64,000 nt of DNA from positions 1 through 64,000 of the forward strand of contig NZ_VDCS01000008.1 in assembly GCF_006265225.1 (NCBI RefSeq), given 5' to 3'. The notes under the pieces were generated by a model. It was not told the origin of the DNA and made no database searches. It was given only the letters and a program-made list of their open reading frames with translations. This document shows, one piece after another, positions 8,538 through 17,146 of this stretch (positions within the stretch are counted from its first letter, which is position 1; the number at the start of each line of letters is the position of its first letter). The translations under genes and the position numbers were made by a program. The stretch comes from Allotamlana fucoidanivorans (GTDB lineage Bacteria > Bacteroidota > Bacteroidia > Flavobacteriales > Flavobacteriaceae).

Positions 8538-8602
8538 AGACTGTCCCCAATCGAGTTTTTAATTAACGGTAGTTAATAGAAGAATAATTTTTTGGTTGGT
8601 TG

Positions 8603-8628
8603 ATGCCCGAATTTTTCGGGCATTTTTT
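8603..8628 (+). terminator. Intrinsic terminator
   Basis: ATGCCCGAA (8603-8611) pairs perfectly with TTCGGGCAT (8615-8623) around a 3-nt loop, followed by six T. It ends the transcript of the broken small gene (or an RNA from 8540-8600) and isolates the lipoprotein gene at 8733. Confidence 0.85.
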
Positions 8629-8732
8629 ATTATAATATTAGTAAAATTAACGAAGTAAACCTATTGTAGTGCCTTTAACGCAACCAAATGGTAATTATGC
8701 TATCTAAGAGTATAATATAAATATACATTGAC

Positions 8733-9161
8733 ATGAAAAGAGTATTGACTTTATTTTTAATTGGAATAACATTTTTAAGCTGTTCAAATGATGATGATGA
8801 CAATGAAGATTCAACGAACTGTGATTTTAAAACCATAATAAGTGCTACTCAATATGAAAATGCACCTTCAGATGAACTAACCATAAATAGTTTAGAGATT
8901 AACGGTAACTGTATGACGATTAATTTTAGTGCAGGTGGTTGTAACGGAAATACTTGGGAAGTAGAACTAATTGATTCTGGTGCTACTTTAAAATCCTATC
9001 CGCCTCAAAGAAATCTCAGATTATCATTAAAGAATGAAGAGTTATGTGAAGCATATATTACAAAAGAATTGACTTTTGACATTTCAAACTTACAAGATGG
9101 TGGAGGTAAAGTACAACTGAATGTAATAAACTCCGATAAGAGCATTTTATATGAATATTAA
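8733..9161 (+). CDS. Hypothetical lipoprotein, 142 aa
   Basis: This is an exported lipoprotein of unknown function. The signal MKRVLTLFLIGITFLSC ends in a lipobox (FLSC, Cys 17), followed by SNDDDDNED, an acidic stretch typical of lipoproteins that reach the outer membrane or surface in Bacteroidota. The mature part has four further Cys (CDF, NGNC, GGCNG, LCE) that could form disulfides and is mostly predicted beta, ending in a conserved-looking region TFDISNLQDGGG. It stands alone between a terminator and the TPR gene, 35 bases downstream. Confidence 0.75.
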   Translation: MKRVLTLFLIGITFLSCSNDDDDNEDSTNCDFKTIISATQYENAPSDELTINSLEINGNCMTINFSAGGCNGNTWEVELIDSGATLKSYPPQRNLRLSLKNEELCEAYITKELTFDISNLQDGGGKVQLNVINSDKSILYEY

Positions 9162-9196
9162 AAACAAACCATACTCAAATACGCTATATTTACCGT

Positions 9197-10975
9197 ATGA
9201 GATTTGTTTTTTTCATTGGAGTACTACTTTTTTCAATAGCTGGGGTTACTCAAGAAGATATTCTTGCTAAAGAGTATTTTAAAAATGGTGACTATGAAAA
9301 GGCTTTATTGGAGTATAAGGCACTTTATGCAAAATCGCCGTCCAACATCAACTATATTAATCAAATTATAAGTACACATCAGCAACTAGAACAGTATGAT
9401 GAGGTGGAAGCCTTTTTATTAAAGTTGATGGAACGTATTAACTATCCAGCTTTTTTTGTTGAAATAGGGTATAACTTTCAGTTAAAAAATGATTTGAATA
9501 CGGCAAAAGCCTATTATGAAAAAGCGCTTGCCAGTATTGATGACCACGTAAATAATGTCTATGGCGTGGCACGTACTTTTCAAAATCATTCGTTGTTAGA
9601 AGAAGCTTCTTTAGCGTATGAAAAGGCCATGACAATAAATCCTGAATTTAATTTTAATTTACAACTGGCACAGATTTATGGGGAGCAGGGTAATATTGAA
9701 AAGATGTTTATAGGCTATATTAATTTTATTGAGTCTAATCCTGAGCAGTTAGGTAATATAAAGCGAGCCTTGTCCGATTTTATTACTGATGATGCGTATA
9801 GTGAAAATAATACCTTGTTCAGAAAAATTTTATTAAAAAAGTTACAGCAAGCACCTAATACGCTTTGGAATGAAATGTTAAGCTGGCTATTTGTTCAGCA
9901 AAAGGATTTCAAAAAAGCATTCACCCAAGAGAAAGCTATCTTTAATAGAGAGCAAGTAGGGTTAAATAGAATTGTTGATTTGGCCATTTCAGCCGGTAAT
10001 GACAATCAAACAGATTTGGCTAAAACCATTTATACTTATGTGATTGAAATAGCGCCAGACATAGACACCCAACTACAAGCGCATTATGAGGCTATTCAGC
10101 TTGAAATTAAAGAGAGTTCAAAAGACCAATATAACACTATAAAGGCAAAATATTTAGATTTGTTTAATAGCTATGGTGAGCAAAGTAAAGCCTTGAAACT
10201 TAAAATTTCATATGCCCATTTTTTAGCGTTTTATATGAATAACACCAAAGATGCCATTTCCTATTTAGAAAAGACCCTAAAGCTACCACTCAATAAAATG
10301 GAGCAAGCACAGGTTAAACTTGAATTAGGCGATATTTTGGTTTTGAACGAACAATTTAGTAAAGCTCTTATTTATTATACTCAAATTCAACGCCATTTAA
10401 AAAATAGTACCATATCTCAAGAAGCTCGATTTAGGGTAGCTAAAACAAGTTATTATAAAGGCGATTTTAAATGGGCAGAATCTCAGCTTAAAATTTTAAA
10501 AGCATCAACGTCTCAACTTATTGCCAATGACGCGCTTGATTTGAAATTGTTAATTACAGATAATAAATATGAAGATTCGCTTCAAACGGCACTTAAACTT
10601 TATGCAAAGGCCGATTTGCTTGCCTTTCAAAATAAAAAGGAGGCTTCTATACAGCTTCTAGATAAAATTTTAGAAGACCATAAAACAGAACCCATTATAG
10701 CTCAAGCCTTATACAAACAGGCGCAATTGTATGAAGAAAAGTTTGTATTTGAAAAGGCTCTGGCTAATTATGAACGTATCATTACCAATTACAGAGATGG
10801 TATTTTAGCAGATGATGCGTATTTTCATTTAGCAACAATTTATGATAAGTACTTAAATGAACCAGAAAAGGCCAAAGCGATGTATGAAAAGATAATTTTT
10901 AATCACGCCGATAGTATTTATTTTGTTGAAGCGAGAAAACGATTCAGAACATTACGCGGAGATGCCCTAAATTAA
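9197..10975 (+). CDS. Exported tetratricopeptide-repeat protein
   Basis: The 592-residue protein has a signal peptide (MRFVFFIGVLLFSIAG) and then TPR-like helical pairs through almost all its length. Clear repeats lie at about 22-55 (YFKNGDYEKALLEYKALY), 90-150, and 480-590 (the FEKALANYERIITNYRDGIL and PEKAKAMYEKIIF units). Such proteins are periplasmic or outer-membrane scaffolds; no enzyme motif is present. It lies 10 bases before the DUF4286 gene and is probably co-transcribed with it. The partner is not known. Confidence 0.85.
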   Translation: MRFVFFIGVLLFSIAGVTQEDILAKEYFKNGDYEKALLEYKALYAKSPSNINYINQIISTHQQLEQYDEVEAFLLKLMERINYPAFFVEIGYNFQLKNDLNTAKAYYEKALASIDDHVNNVYGVARTFQNHSLLEEASLAYEKAMTINPEFNFNLQLAQIYGEQGNIEKMFIGYINFIESNPEQLGNIKRALSDFITDDAYSENNTLFRKILLKKLQQAPNTLWNEMLSWLFVQQKDFKKAFTQEKAIFNREQVGLNRIVDLAISAGNDNQTDLAKTIYTYVIEIAPDIDTQLQAHYEAIQLEIKESSKDQYNTIKAKYLDLFNSYGEQSKALKLKISYAHFLAFYMNNTKDAISYLEKTLKLPLNKMEQAQVKLELGDILVLNEQFSKALIYYTQIQRHLKNSTISQEARFRVAKTSYYKGDFKWAESQLKILKASTSQLIANDALDLKLLITDNKYEDSLQTALKLYAKADLLAFQNKKEASIQLLDKILEDHKTEPIIAQALYKQAQLYEEKFVFEKALANYERIITNYRDGILADDAYFHLATIYDKYLNEPEKAKAMYEKIIFNHADSIYFVEARKRFRTLRGDALN

Positions 10976-10985
10976 AAAGAAAGCT

Positions 10986-11309
10986 ATGTATATATATAAT
11001 GTTACCGTAAATGTTGATGAATCAATTCATGATGAATGGTTGGTTTGGATTAAAGAGCATATTCCGCAGGTTTTGGGAACAGGCAAGTTTAATAAAGCCA
11101 CTCTTACACGAGTTTTGGTAGAAGAAGAAATGGGAGGCGTAACTTACTCTATTCAGTATAAATCATATTCCCGTGAAGCATTAGATGCCTATTATAAAGA
11201 AGATGCAGAACGCCTTAGAAACGAAGGATTAAAAAAGTTTGCCGATAAGATGCTTGCCTTTAGAACAGAGCTTCAAATTATTGATGAATACACGGTGAAT
11301 TTTAAGTAA
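10986..11309 (+). CDS. DUF4286 family protein
   Basis: A 107-residue cytoplasmic protein beginning MYIYNVTVNVDESIHDEWL. The start, size and the segment GGVTYSIQYKSYS match the DUF4286 family common in Bacteroidota, probably a ferredoxin-like alpha-beta fold of the dimeric barrel kind. Its biochemical role is unknown. It sits between the TPR gene and rsmA, a neighbourhood seen in other flavobacteria as far as I recall, which may hint at a housekeeping role. Confidence 0.85.
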   Translation: MYIYNVTVNVDESIHDEWLVWIKEHIPQVLGTGKFNKATLTRVLVEEEMGGVTYSIQYKSYSREALDAYYKEDAERLRNEGLKKFADKMLAFRTELQIIDEYTVNFK

Positions 11310-11343
11310 TACCGCTTAAAATTCCTGTCAAATTTTAAAAACT

Positions 11344-11351
11344 TATTTTTG
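11344..11351 (+). promoter_or_regulatory. Putative -7 element of rsmA
   Basis: TATTTTTG matches TAnnTTTG and lies 44 bases before the rsmA ATG. Confidence 0.4.
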
Positions 11352-11395
11352 TGTCCTAAATAATGCTTAAGCAAAGGTAAAATCTATTTAGACTC

Positions 11396-12169
11396 ATGAC
11401 AGTAAAAGCTAAAAAACATCTCGGTCAACATTTTTTAAATGACGAATCTGTAGCGCAGAAAATAGCAGATACCCTGTCGTTACAAGGCTATCAAAATGTT
11501 TTAGAAATAGGGCCAGGTATGGGCGTTCTAACCAAATATTTGGTTAAAAAAAACATAACAACCTATGTTATTGAAATTGATCCAGAATCTGTAACGTATT
11601 TAAAAGCCAATTACCTAAACTTAGCGCCTAGAATTTTAGAACAAGATTTTTTAAAGTATGATTTAAACACCGTATTTAAGAATCAACCTTTTGCTATCAT
11701 TGGCAATTTCCCATATAATATTTCAAGTCAAATTGTTTTTAAGGCTTTAAAAATGCGTAACCAAATTCCAGAGTTTTCAGGAATGTTTCAAAAAGAGGTG
11801 GCACAACGTATTTGTTCAAAAGAGGGTTCAAAAATATATGGCATTCTATCTGTATTAACACAAGCTTTTTATGAAGCCGAATACCTTTTTACAGTACCGC
11901 CAAATGTATTCAGTCCGCCTCCAAAAGTAGATTCAGGTGTTTTAAGATTAACCAGAAAAGAAGATTTTAGCTTACCTTGTGATGAAACGTTATTTTTTAA
12001 GGTGGTAAAAACAGGATTTCAACAACGTAGAAAAACACTTCGTAACAGTTTAAAAACATTCAATTTATCCGATAATTTAAAAGCAAATAGTATATTTGGC
12101 AAACGCCCAGAACAATTAAGTGTTCAGGAATTTATTAAACTTACACAGTTGATAGCAGAGGATAGTTAA
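11396..12169 (+). CDS. rsmA: 16S rRNA dimethyladenosine transferase (KsgA)
   Basis: This enzyme dimethylates the two adjacent adenines in the 3'-terminal hairpin of 16S rRNA, using S-adenosylmethionine, late in small-subunit assembly. The 257-residue protein has [11 protein letters not shown] at the N-terminus, SAM motif [16 protein letters not shown] (about 36-50), and the catalytic motif IGNFPYNIS (about 101-109). Phe replaces the more usual Leu in NLPY. The C-terminal RNA-binding part includes [13 protein letters not shown]. It is followed by mgtE after 50 bases. Confidence 0.96.
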   Translation: MTVKAKKHLGQHFLNDESVAQKIADTLSLQGYQNVLEIGPGMGVLTKYLVKKNITTYVIEIDPESVTYLKANYLNLAPRILEQDFLKYDLNTVFKNQPFAIIGNFPYNISSQIVFKALKMRNQIPEFSGMFQKEVAQRICSKEGSKIYGILSVLTQAFYEAEYLFTVPPNVFSPPPKVDSGVLRLTRKEDFSLPCDETLFFKVVKTGFQQRRKTLRNSLKTFNLSDNLKANSIFGKRPEQLSVQEFIKLTQLIAEDS

Positions 12170-12219
12170 TACATCTTTGTAGGTGATTTTGATGAACTCA
12201 AAATTCAGGATTATAGTAC

Positions 12220-13596
12220 ATGTCGGAAGAAAAAGAAAACATACAATTTCAATTAACAAATCAACTTGTTGAAAAAGTAGAGCAGCTTATTGAATCCCAA
12301 AATGATAAGGAGCTTAAAAAGGTTTTAGATGAGTTTCATTACGCCGATATAGCCGAAATATTAGATGAACTTAATTTAGAAAGCGCCGTTTATGTGATTA
12401 AGCTTTTAGATTCTGAAACCACATCAGATATTCTGATGGAACTCGATGAAGATAATCGTGAGAAAGTTTTAAAAAGCCTATCTGCCCAAGAAATCGCCGA
12501 TGAAGTTGAAGAGTTAGATACCGATGATGCGGCCGATATTATTGCCGAATTGCCTGAGGAACGTCAACGAGAAGTAATTTCCAGAATTGAAGATGAAGAG
12601 CATAAAGCGGAGATTACTGAACTTTTAGCCTATGCAGATGATACTGCAGGAAGTTTAATGGCTAAAGAATTGGTAAAAGTTTATGAAACATGGACAGTGG
12701 CTGGGTGTCTGCGTCGCATAAGAGGGCAAGCTAAAGATGTGACTAGAGTTCATTCTGTGTATGTTGTTGATAAGGAAAATAAATTGGTGGGACGCTTATC
12801 GTTAAAAGATCTTGTGGTTGCAAAAAACGATCAAAAAATAGCCGATATATACATCTCAAATGTTGATTATGTTAATGTGAATGAAGATGTAGAGGAAGTA
12901 GCCCGATTAATGGCAAAGTATGATTTAGAAGCCATTCCTGTGGTTGAGAGTGATGACAATAAAGTACTGCTTGGGCGTATTACTATTGATGACATTGTAG
13001 ATGTTATGAAAGAAGAGGCAGAAAGAGATTACCAAATGGCGGCTGGTATTACCAGTGACGTAGAGGCCGATGACAGCATTTTGCAACTAACGCGTGCTCG
13101 ATTACCTTGGTTGTTTTTAGGCTTAGTAGGTGGTGTTGGAGCGTTTTTAATTATGGAAGGGTTTCAAGAAACATTTAGTACCTATGCTGTTTTGTTCTTT
13201 TTTACCCCATTAATAGCTGCTATGGCAGGAAATGTGGGTGTGCAATCAAGTGCTATTATTGTTCAAGGTTTAGCCAATGACGATGTAAAAGGAAGTATTA
13301 ATAGCCGTTTGCTGAAGGAAATGCTACTTGCAGCATTAAACGGGGTTATTTTAGCCATGTTTTTGTTTCTTTTTGTTTGGGCAACAAAGGGTGAGATGAA
13401 TACGGCTTTTGCTATTTCGGTTTCGCTGGTGGTGGTTATTATTGTTGCTGGTTTAATAGGTACTTTTGTTCCTTTGTTTTTAGATAAACGTGGTATTGAC
13501 CCAGCCATAGCTACAGGACCTTTTATTACCACAAGTAATGATATTTTTGGCATTTTAATCTACTTTTGGATTGCTAAAATGATTTTAGGAATTTAG
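12220..13596 (+). CDS. mgtE: Magnesium transporter MgtE
   Basis: This inner-membrane Mg2+ channel has its cytosolic part N-terminal. The 458 residues comprise an acidic N domain (about 1-130), a CBS pair (about 135-265) that senses Mg2+, a connecting helix, and five transmembrane segments (about 290-455). The family motif in the pore region is FTPLIAAMAGNVGVQSSAII. Several Asp/Glu clusters in the N and CBS domains fit metal sensing. It follows rsmA and may be read with it; a weak hairpin at 13660-13678 lies downstream. Confidence 0.95.
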   Translation: MSEEKENIQFQLTNQLVEKVEQLIESQNDKELKKVLDEFHYADIAEILDELNLESAVYVIKLLDSETTSDILMELDEDNREKVLKSLSAQEIADEVEELDTDDAADIIAELPEERQREVISRIEDEEHKAEITELLAYADDTAGSLMAKELVKVYETWTVAGCLRRIRGQAKDVTRVHSVYVVDKENKLVGRLSLKDLVVAKNDQKIADIYISNVDYVNVNEDVEEVARLMAKYDLEAIPVVESDDNKVLLGRITIDDIVDVMKEEAERDYQMAAGITSDVEADDSILQLTRARLPWLFLGLVGGVGAFLIMEGFQETFSTYAVLFFFTPLIAAMAGNVGVQSSAIIVQGLANDDVKGSINSRLLKEMLLAALNGVILAMFLFLFVWATKGEMNTAFAISVSLVVVIIVAGLIGTFVPLFLDKRGIDPAIATGPFITTSNDIFGILIYFWIAKMILGI

Positions 13597-13688
13597 AATG
13601 CTCGGTTCGCTGGGCTTGTTTCAGTATCACATACTTTTTTACTTTTAACAATAAAATGCATCTTCAGAAAATGAAGATTTTATAACTT

Positions 13689-14624
13689 ATGAAGATCCTT
13701 CACCTTGATACCAATCACGACCTTTTAATCAATCAATTGCGAGATCTTGGGTTTGCCAATGACGAAGATTATACTTCATCAAAAGTAGATATAGAAAAGA
13801 AAATTTCAAGCTATGATGGTATTGTAATACGAAGCCGATTTACTATTGACAAGTCATTTTTAGATGCTGCGACCAATCTAAAGTTTATAGGTCGGGTAGG
13901 AGCAGGTTTAGAAAATATTGATTGTGACTATGCTAATAGCAAAGGTATTACACTTATTGCGGCTCCAGAAGGTAACCGAAATGCCGTAGGAGAACATGCT
14001 TTAGGAATGTTACTGTCGTTATTTAATAAACTTAATAAAGCCGACAGAGAAGTAAGGGAAGGTAAATGGTTGCGGGAAGCTAATCGCGGTGTAGAATTAG
14101 ATGGCAAAACAATAGGGCTTATAGGGTACGGTAATATGGGAAAAGCCTTTGCTAAGAAACTCCGTGGTTTTGATGTACAGGTGTTGTGTTATGATATTAA
14201 GGAAGATGTAGGTGATGAGAATGCAAAACAGGTTTCACTTGAAGAATTTCAAAAAAAGGTTGAGGTGGTTAGTTTGCATACGCCGCAAACTCCTTTGACT
14301 CTGGGGATGATCAATGCACAATTTATCAATGATTTTAAACAGTCGTTCTGGTTTATTAATACAGCTAGAGGAAAAAGTGTAGTGACTGCAGATTTAGTTG
14401 AAGCATTACAATCTGGTAAAATTTTAGGAGCAGGTTTAGATGTTTTGGAATATGAGAAAGCCTCATTTGAAACGCTGTTCTCGTCTGAATTACCAGAGGC
14501 TTTTCAGTATGTAATTCAGGCAGAAAATGTATTGCTTACGCCGCATGTTGCGGGGTGGACTGTTGAGAGCAAAGAAAAATTAGCCCAAACCATTGTAGAT
14601 AAAATAAAAGCAAAATTTTGTTAA
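13689..14624 (+). CDS. D-2-hydroxyacid dehydrogenase (phosphoglycerate dehydrogenase-like)
   Basis: A 311-residue NAD-dependent oxidoreductase. Motifs: GLIGYGNMGKAFAKKL, the Rossmann loop (about 143-158); NTARGKSVV with the catalytic Arg (about 223-231); and TPHVAGW with the catalytic His (about 284). It lacks the C-terminal ACT domain of long SerA enzymes, so it is either a short-form 3-phosphoglycerate dehydrogenase or an enzyme for another 2-hydroxyacid. No serC lies nearby, so the substrate cannot be decided. The following genes (DUF1801, VOC) are on the same strand with short gaps. Confidence 0.88.
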   Translation: MKILHLDTNHDLLINQLRDLGFANDEDYTSSKVDIEKKISSYDGIVIRSRFTIDKSFLDAATNLKFIGRVGAGLENIDCDYANSKGITLIAAPEGNRNAVGEHALGMLLSLFNKLNKADREVREGKWLREANRGVELDGKTIGLIGYGNMGKAFAKKLRGFDVQVLCYDIKEDVGDENAKQVSLEEFQKKVEVVSLHTPQTPLTLGMINAQFINDFKQSFWFINTARGKSVVTADLVEALQSGKILGAGLDVLEYEKASFETLFSSELPEAFQYVIQAENVLLTPHVAGWTVESKEKLAQTIVDKIKAKFC

Positions 14625-14648
14625 CTTTAGTATCTAAAGTTTTACAAG

Positions 14649-15107
14649 ATGCAGTACCAAGCTAATTCTCCTGAAGATTATATTTCTCAAATTCCTCAAG
14701 ACCGCCAAAGTGCTGCCAAACAACTTAGGGAAACAATAAAAAATAATCTTCCCGAAGGTTTTGAAGAGGGCATGCAATATGGCATGATTGGCTATTTTGT
14801 TCCGCACCGTATTTATCCAAACGGGTACCATTGCAATCCTAAAGAGCCCTTACCTTTTATGAGTTTTGCGTCACAAAAAAACTCTATAAATTTATATCAC
14901 AGTGGTATATATGCTGTGCCCGAAATACAGGATTGGTTTGTTAAGGAGTATCCGAAGTATTGCTTGGGAAAATTAGATATGGGTAAAAGTTGTATTCGTT
15001 TTAAAAAGATAGACACCATACCCTTTGCCCTTATTGCTGAACTCTGTGAAAAAATATCGGTTCAGAAGTGGATTGCTATTTATGAATCTAATATCAAAAA
15101 GAATTAA
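14649..15107 (+). CDS. DUF1801 domain protein
   Basis: A 152-residue cytoplasmic protein with the YdhG/DUF1801 pattern: SPEDYISQIPQDRQSAAKQL near the start, GFEEGMQYGMIGYFVP in the middle (about 37-52), and a late LGKLDMGKSCIRFKK segment. This fold is found in proteins related to frataxin-like iron chaperones such as Bacillus Fra, but most members have no assigned function. The gene starts 24 bases after the dehydrogenase and precedes two VOC genes, suggesting a small operon of unrelated stress-type proteins. Confidence 0.82.
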   Translation: MQYQANSPEDYISQIPQDRQSAAKQLRETIKNNLPEGFEEGMQYGMIGYFVPHRIYPNGYHCNPKEPLPFMSFASQKNSINLYHSGIYAVPEIQDWFVKEYPKYCLGKLDMGKSCIRFKKIDTIPFALIAELCEKISVQKWIAIYESNIKKN

Positions 15108-15127
15108 ACCATTAAACTTTAGTATTT

Positions 15128-15499
15128 ATGAAACTAGGAGCATTTTCAGTCAGTTTAAATGTTAAAGACATTAAAGTGTCTAAGATATTTTATGAGCGTT
15201 TAGGGTTTAGCCTGTTTGCGGGAGATATTGATCAACATTATGTAATCATGAAAAATGGAAATAGTATTATAGGGTTATTTCAAGGAATGTTTGAGCAAAA
15301 TATTTTAACCTTCAACCCTGGTTGGGATGAGAATGCTAATGCCCTTGCATCTTATGATGATGTAAGAAGCATTCAAGATCATTTAAAAAAACATAACATC
15401 ACATTAGAGCGCGAAGTAGATAAAAACAGTTCTGGTCCAGGAAGTATTGTGTTGTATGATCCTGATGGTAATACGATTCTTATTGACCAACATGTATAA
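15128..15499 (+). CDS. VOC (glyoxalase/bleomycin resistance) superfamily protein
   Basis: A 123-residue single-chain VOC protein. It starts MKLGAFSVSLNVKDIKVSKI with the typical FYERLGF turn and ends SIVLYDPDGNTILIDQ, where the Glu or metal-ligand region is expected. VOC enzymes use paired beta-alpha-beta-beta-beta modules and a divalent metal to open, isomerise or sequester small molecules; the substrate cannot be read from sequence. It lies 20 bases after the DUF1801 gene and 8 bases before a second VOC gene. Confidence 0.88.
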   Translation: MKLGAFSVSLNVKDIKVSKIFYERLGFSLFAGDIDQHYVIMKNGNSIIGLFQGMFEQNILTFNPGWDENANALASYDDVRSIQDHLKKHNITLEREVDKNSSGPGSIVLYDPDGNTILIDQHV

Positions 15500-15507
15500 C
15501 TAAAAAA

Positions 15508-15894
15508 ATGAAAAAACGCGTAACTGGAATTGGCGGAGTTTTCTTTAAAACCAAAGATCCAAAAGCAACAAAACAGTGGTACAAAAAGCATTTAGGTTTT
15601 AATACAGATGATTACGGTTGTACCTTTTGGTGGAAAGATAAAGAAGGAAACGATTGCTCAACACAGTGGAGCCCTTTTTCAGAAGATACCGAATACTTTC
15701 AGCCTGTACAGAAAGACTTTATGTTTAATTATAGGGTTGAACATCTAAAAGAATTACTTGAAACATTAAAAGATGAAGGTGTTACCATAGTAGGCGACAT
15801 GCAAGAGTTTGAATACGGTAAATTCGCGTGGATTTTAGATAATGAAGGGAATAAAATAGAACTTTGGGAACCAATAGACCGCGCTTTTTTGTAA
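15508..15894 (+). CDS. Second VOC superfamily protein
   Basis: A 128-residue VOC protein starting MKKRVTGIGGVFFKTKDPKA, with WYKKHLGF (about 27-34) and a C-terminal DNEGNKIELWEP that supplies the family Glu. It is clearly different from the preceding VOC protein, so the pair is not a recent duplication. It is probably co-transcribed with the upstream gene, 8 bases away. The substrate is unknown. Confidence 0.88.
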   Translation: MKKRVTGIGGVFFKTKDPKATKQWYKKHLGFNTDDYGCTFWWKDKEGNDCSTQWSPFSEDTEYFQPVQKDFMFNYRVEHLKELLETLKDEGVTIVGDMQEFEYGKFAWILDNEGNKIELWEPIDRAFL

Positions 15895-15923
15895 TTTTCG
15901 GCCGATACATTTAATCACAGCAT

Positions 15924-16688
15924 TTGGCTTATTTAGATATTTTAAAATCCTATAACCTTAGTACAGTAGATTGGTTATTTGTTGGGTTTGCCGTTTTTTT
16001 ATTGGGTATTTCAAAATCAGGTATCAAGGGCATTGGTATCATCATAGTGGTGATCATGGCCTTCGTTTTTGGCGAAAAAGCCTCAACAGGTATCTTGCTT
16101 CCTCAGCTTATTTGTGCCGATATATTGGCGGTAACCTATTACAACAGTCATGCCCAATGGAAATATATAAAAATACTCTTACCATGGATGATTATTGGTG
16201 TTTTGGTGGGTGTTTGGATTGGAAATGATATTTCTGAAACCTTATTCAAACGGTTAATGGCGGTCATTATATTGGCTTCAGTGGTGATTATGTTTGTTAT
16301 GGAAAACCGCAAATCAAAGCAGATACCCACAAATACATGGTTTTCAAGTGGCACGGGATTTTTAACAGGATTTACCACTATGATTGGTAATTTAGCAGGA
16401 CCTATTTCAAACATTTATTTTCTGGCCATGCGTTTTCCAAAAAATGAATTTATTGGTACGGCGGCCTGGTTGTTCTTCATTATAAATGTATTTAAACTGC
16501 CGTTTCATATGTTTGTGTGGAACACCGTATCAAAAGAAAGTTTGATTTTAAATGCGGTATTAATACCTGTGGTTACTACGGGTTTTTTTCTAGGGGTGTA
16601 TATTGTAAAATTTATTTCAAATATTAATTACCGACGGTTTATACTTTTTGTTACTGCTCTTGGAGGTATAATTATGTTGTTTAGGTAA
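15924..16688 (+). CDS. TauE/SafE (TSUP) family permease
   Basis: An inner-membrane protein of 254 residues with about eight hydrophobic segments. The TSUP pattern of two repeated halves is visible: FLLGISKSGIKGIGII (about 21-36) in the first and GFLTGFTTMIGNLAGPI (about 145-161) in the second. Family members export sulfite, sulfoacetate or other sulfur and organic anions. No ATG fits the start: an in-frame TAA lies 12 bases upstream, and the first usable codon is TTG at 15924, so a TTG start is likely. Substrate unknown. Confidence 0.88.
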   Translation: MAYLDILKSYNLSTVDWLFVGFAVFLLGISKSGIKGIGIIIVVIMAFVFGEKASTGILLPQLICADILAVTYYNSHAQWKYIKILLPWMIIGVLVGVWIGNDISETLFKRLMAVIILASVVIMFVMENRKSKQIPTNTWFSSGTGFLTGFTTMIGNLAGPISNIYFLAMRFPKNEFIGTAAWLFFIINVFKLPFHMFVWNTVSKESLILNAVLIPVVTTGFFLGVYIVKFISNINYRRFILFVTALGGIIMLFR

Positions 16689-16710
16689 TCAATTAGTAGT
16701 GAAAATTTAT

Positions 16711-16718
16711 TAGTTTTG
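16711..16718 (+). promoter_or_regulatory. Putative -7 element of the TM2 gene
   Basis: TAGTTTTG matches TAnnTTTG and lies 25 bases before the ATG at 16744. Confidence 0.4.
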
Positions 16719-16743
16719 AAGTCTAATCAAAATCTTCACTATC

Positions 16744-17091
16744 ATGTCAGATCACAAAAATACCAATGACAATTTAAAAGAAAAAGCCAATGAGTTTGCT
16801 AACGAAGCCAAAGAAACCGCTTCTGAATTTGCTAACAACGCTAAAGAAACATTTGCCTCAACAGACAATAAAAAAGTGTTGGCTGGCATTTTAGGCATTC
16901 TCTTAGGAGGTTTTGGTATTCATAAATTTATTTTGGGTTACAACAAAGAAGGTTTCATATTACTAATAGCTACCATACTTACATGTGGTGTTGCTAGTAT
17001 CATTGGGTTTATAGAAGGCATTATTTATTTAACAAAATCGGACGCCGATTTTTATAACACTTATCAGGTAGGAAAGAAACCTTGGTTTTAA
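16744..17091 (+). CDS. TM2 domain protein with amphipathic N-terminal repeats
   Basis: A 115-residue membrane protein. The first 45 residues are polar and helical with repeated AKE/FANEAKE and FANNAKE units, similar to LEA or apolipoprotein-type 11-residue repeats. Then comes a TM2 domain (about 48-105): VLAGILGILLGGFGIHKFIL, a second membrane helix, and a YLTKSD segment. TM2 proteins are widespread but mostly uncharacterised. The repeat portion may lie along the membrane surface. A strong bidirectional terminator follows. Confidence 0.87.
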   Translation: MSDHKNTNDNLKEKANEFANEAKETASEFANNAKETFASTDNKKVLAGILGILLGGFGIHKFILGYNKEGFILLIATILTCGVASIIGFIEGIIYLTKSDADFYNTYQVGKKPWF

Positions 17092-17110
17092 TCCTGTGCA
17101 ACCATTTACA

Positions 17111-17140
17111 AAAGGACTTCGCTTTATGAAGTCCTTTTTT
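17111..17140 (+). terminator. Bidirectional terminator between TM2 and GH3 genes
   Basis: AAAGGACTTC (17111-17120) pairs with GAAGTCCTTT (17128-17137) around a 7-nt loop, with T on the plus side and A on the minus side. It serves both convergent genes. Confidence 0.85.
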
Positions 17141-17146
17141 GTTTTG

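Noticed and set aside
12220-12700. Unusually acidic N-terminus of mgtE as a possible separate gene
   Set aside because: The acidic segment is the normal N domain of MgtE and the frame runs on without a break.
13660-13678. Hairpin ATCTTCA / TGAAGAT after mgtE
   Set aside because: Only 7 bp, with a weak T-rich tail and a position right at the next start codon; not strong enough to call a terminator.
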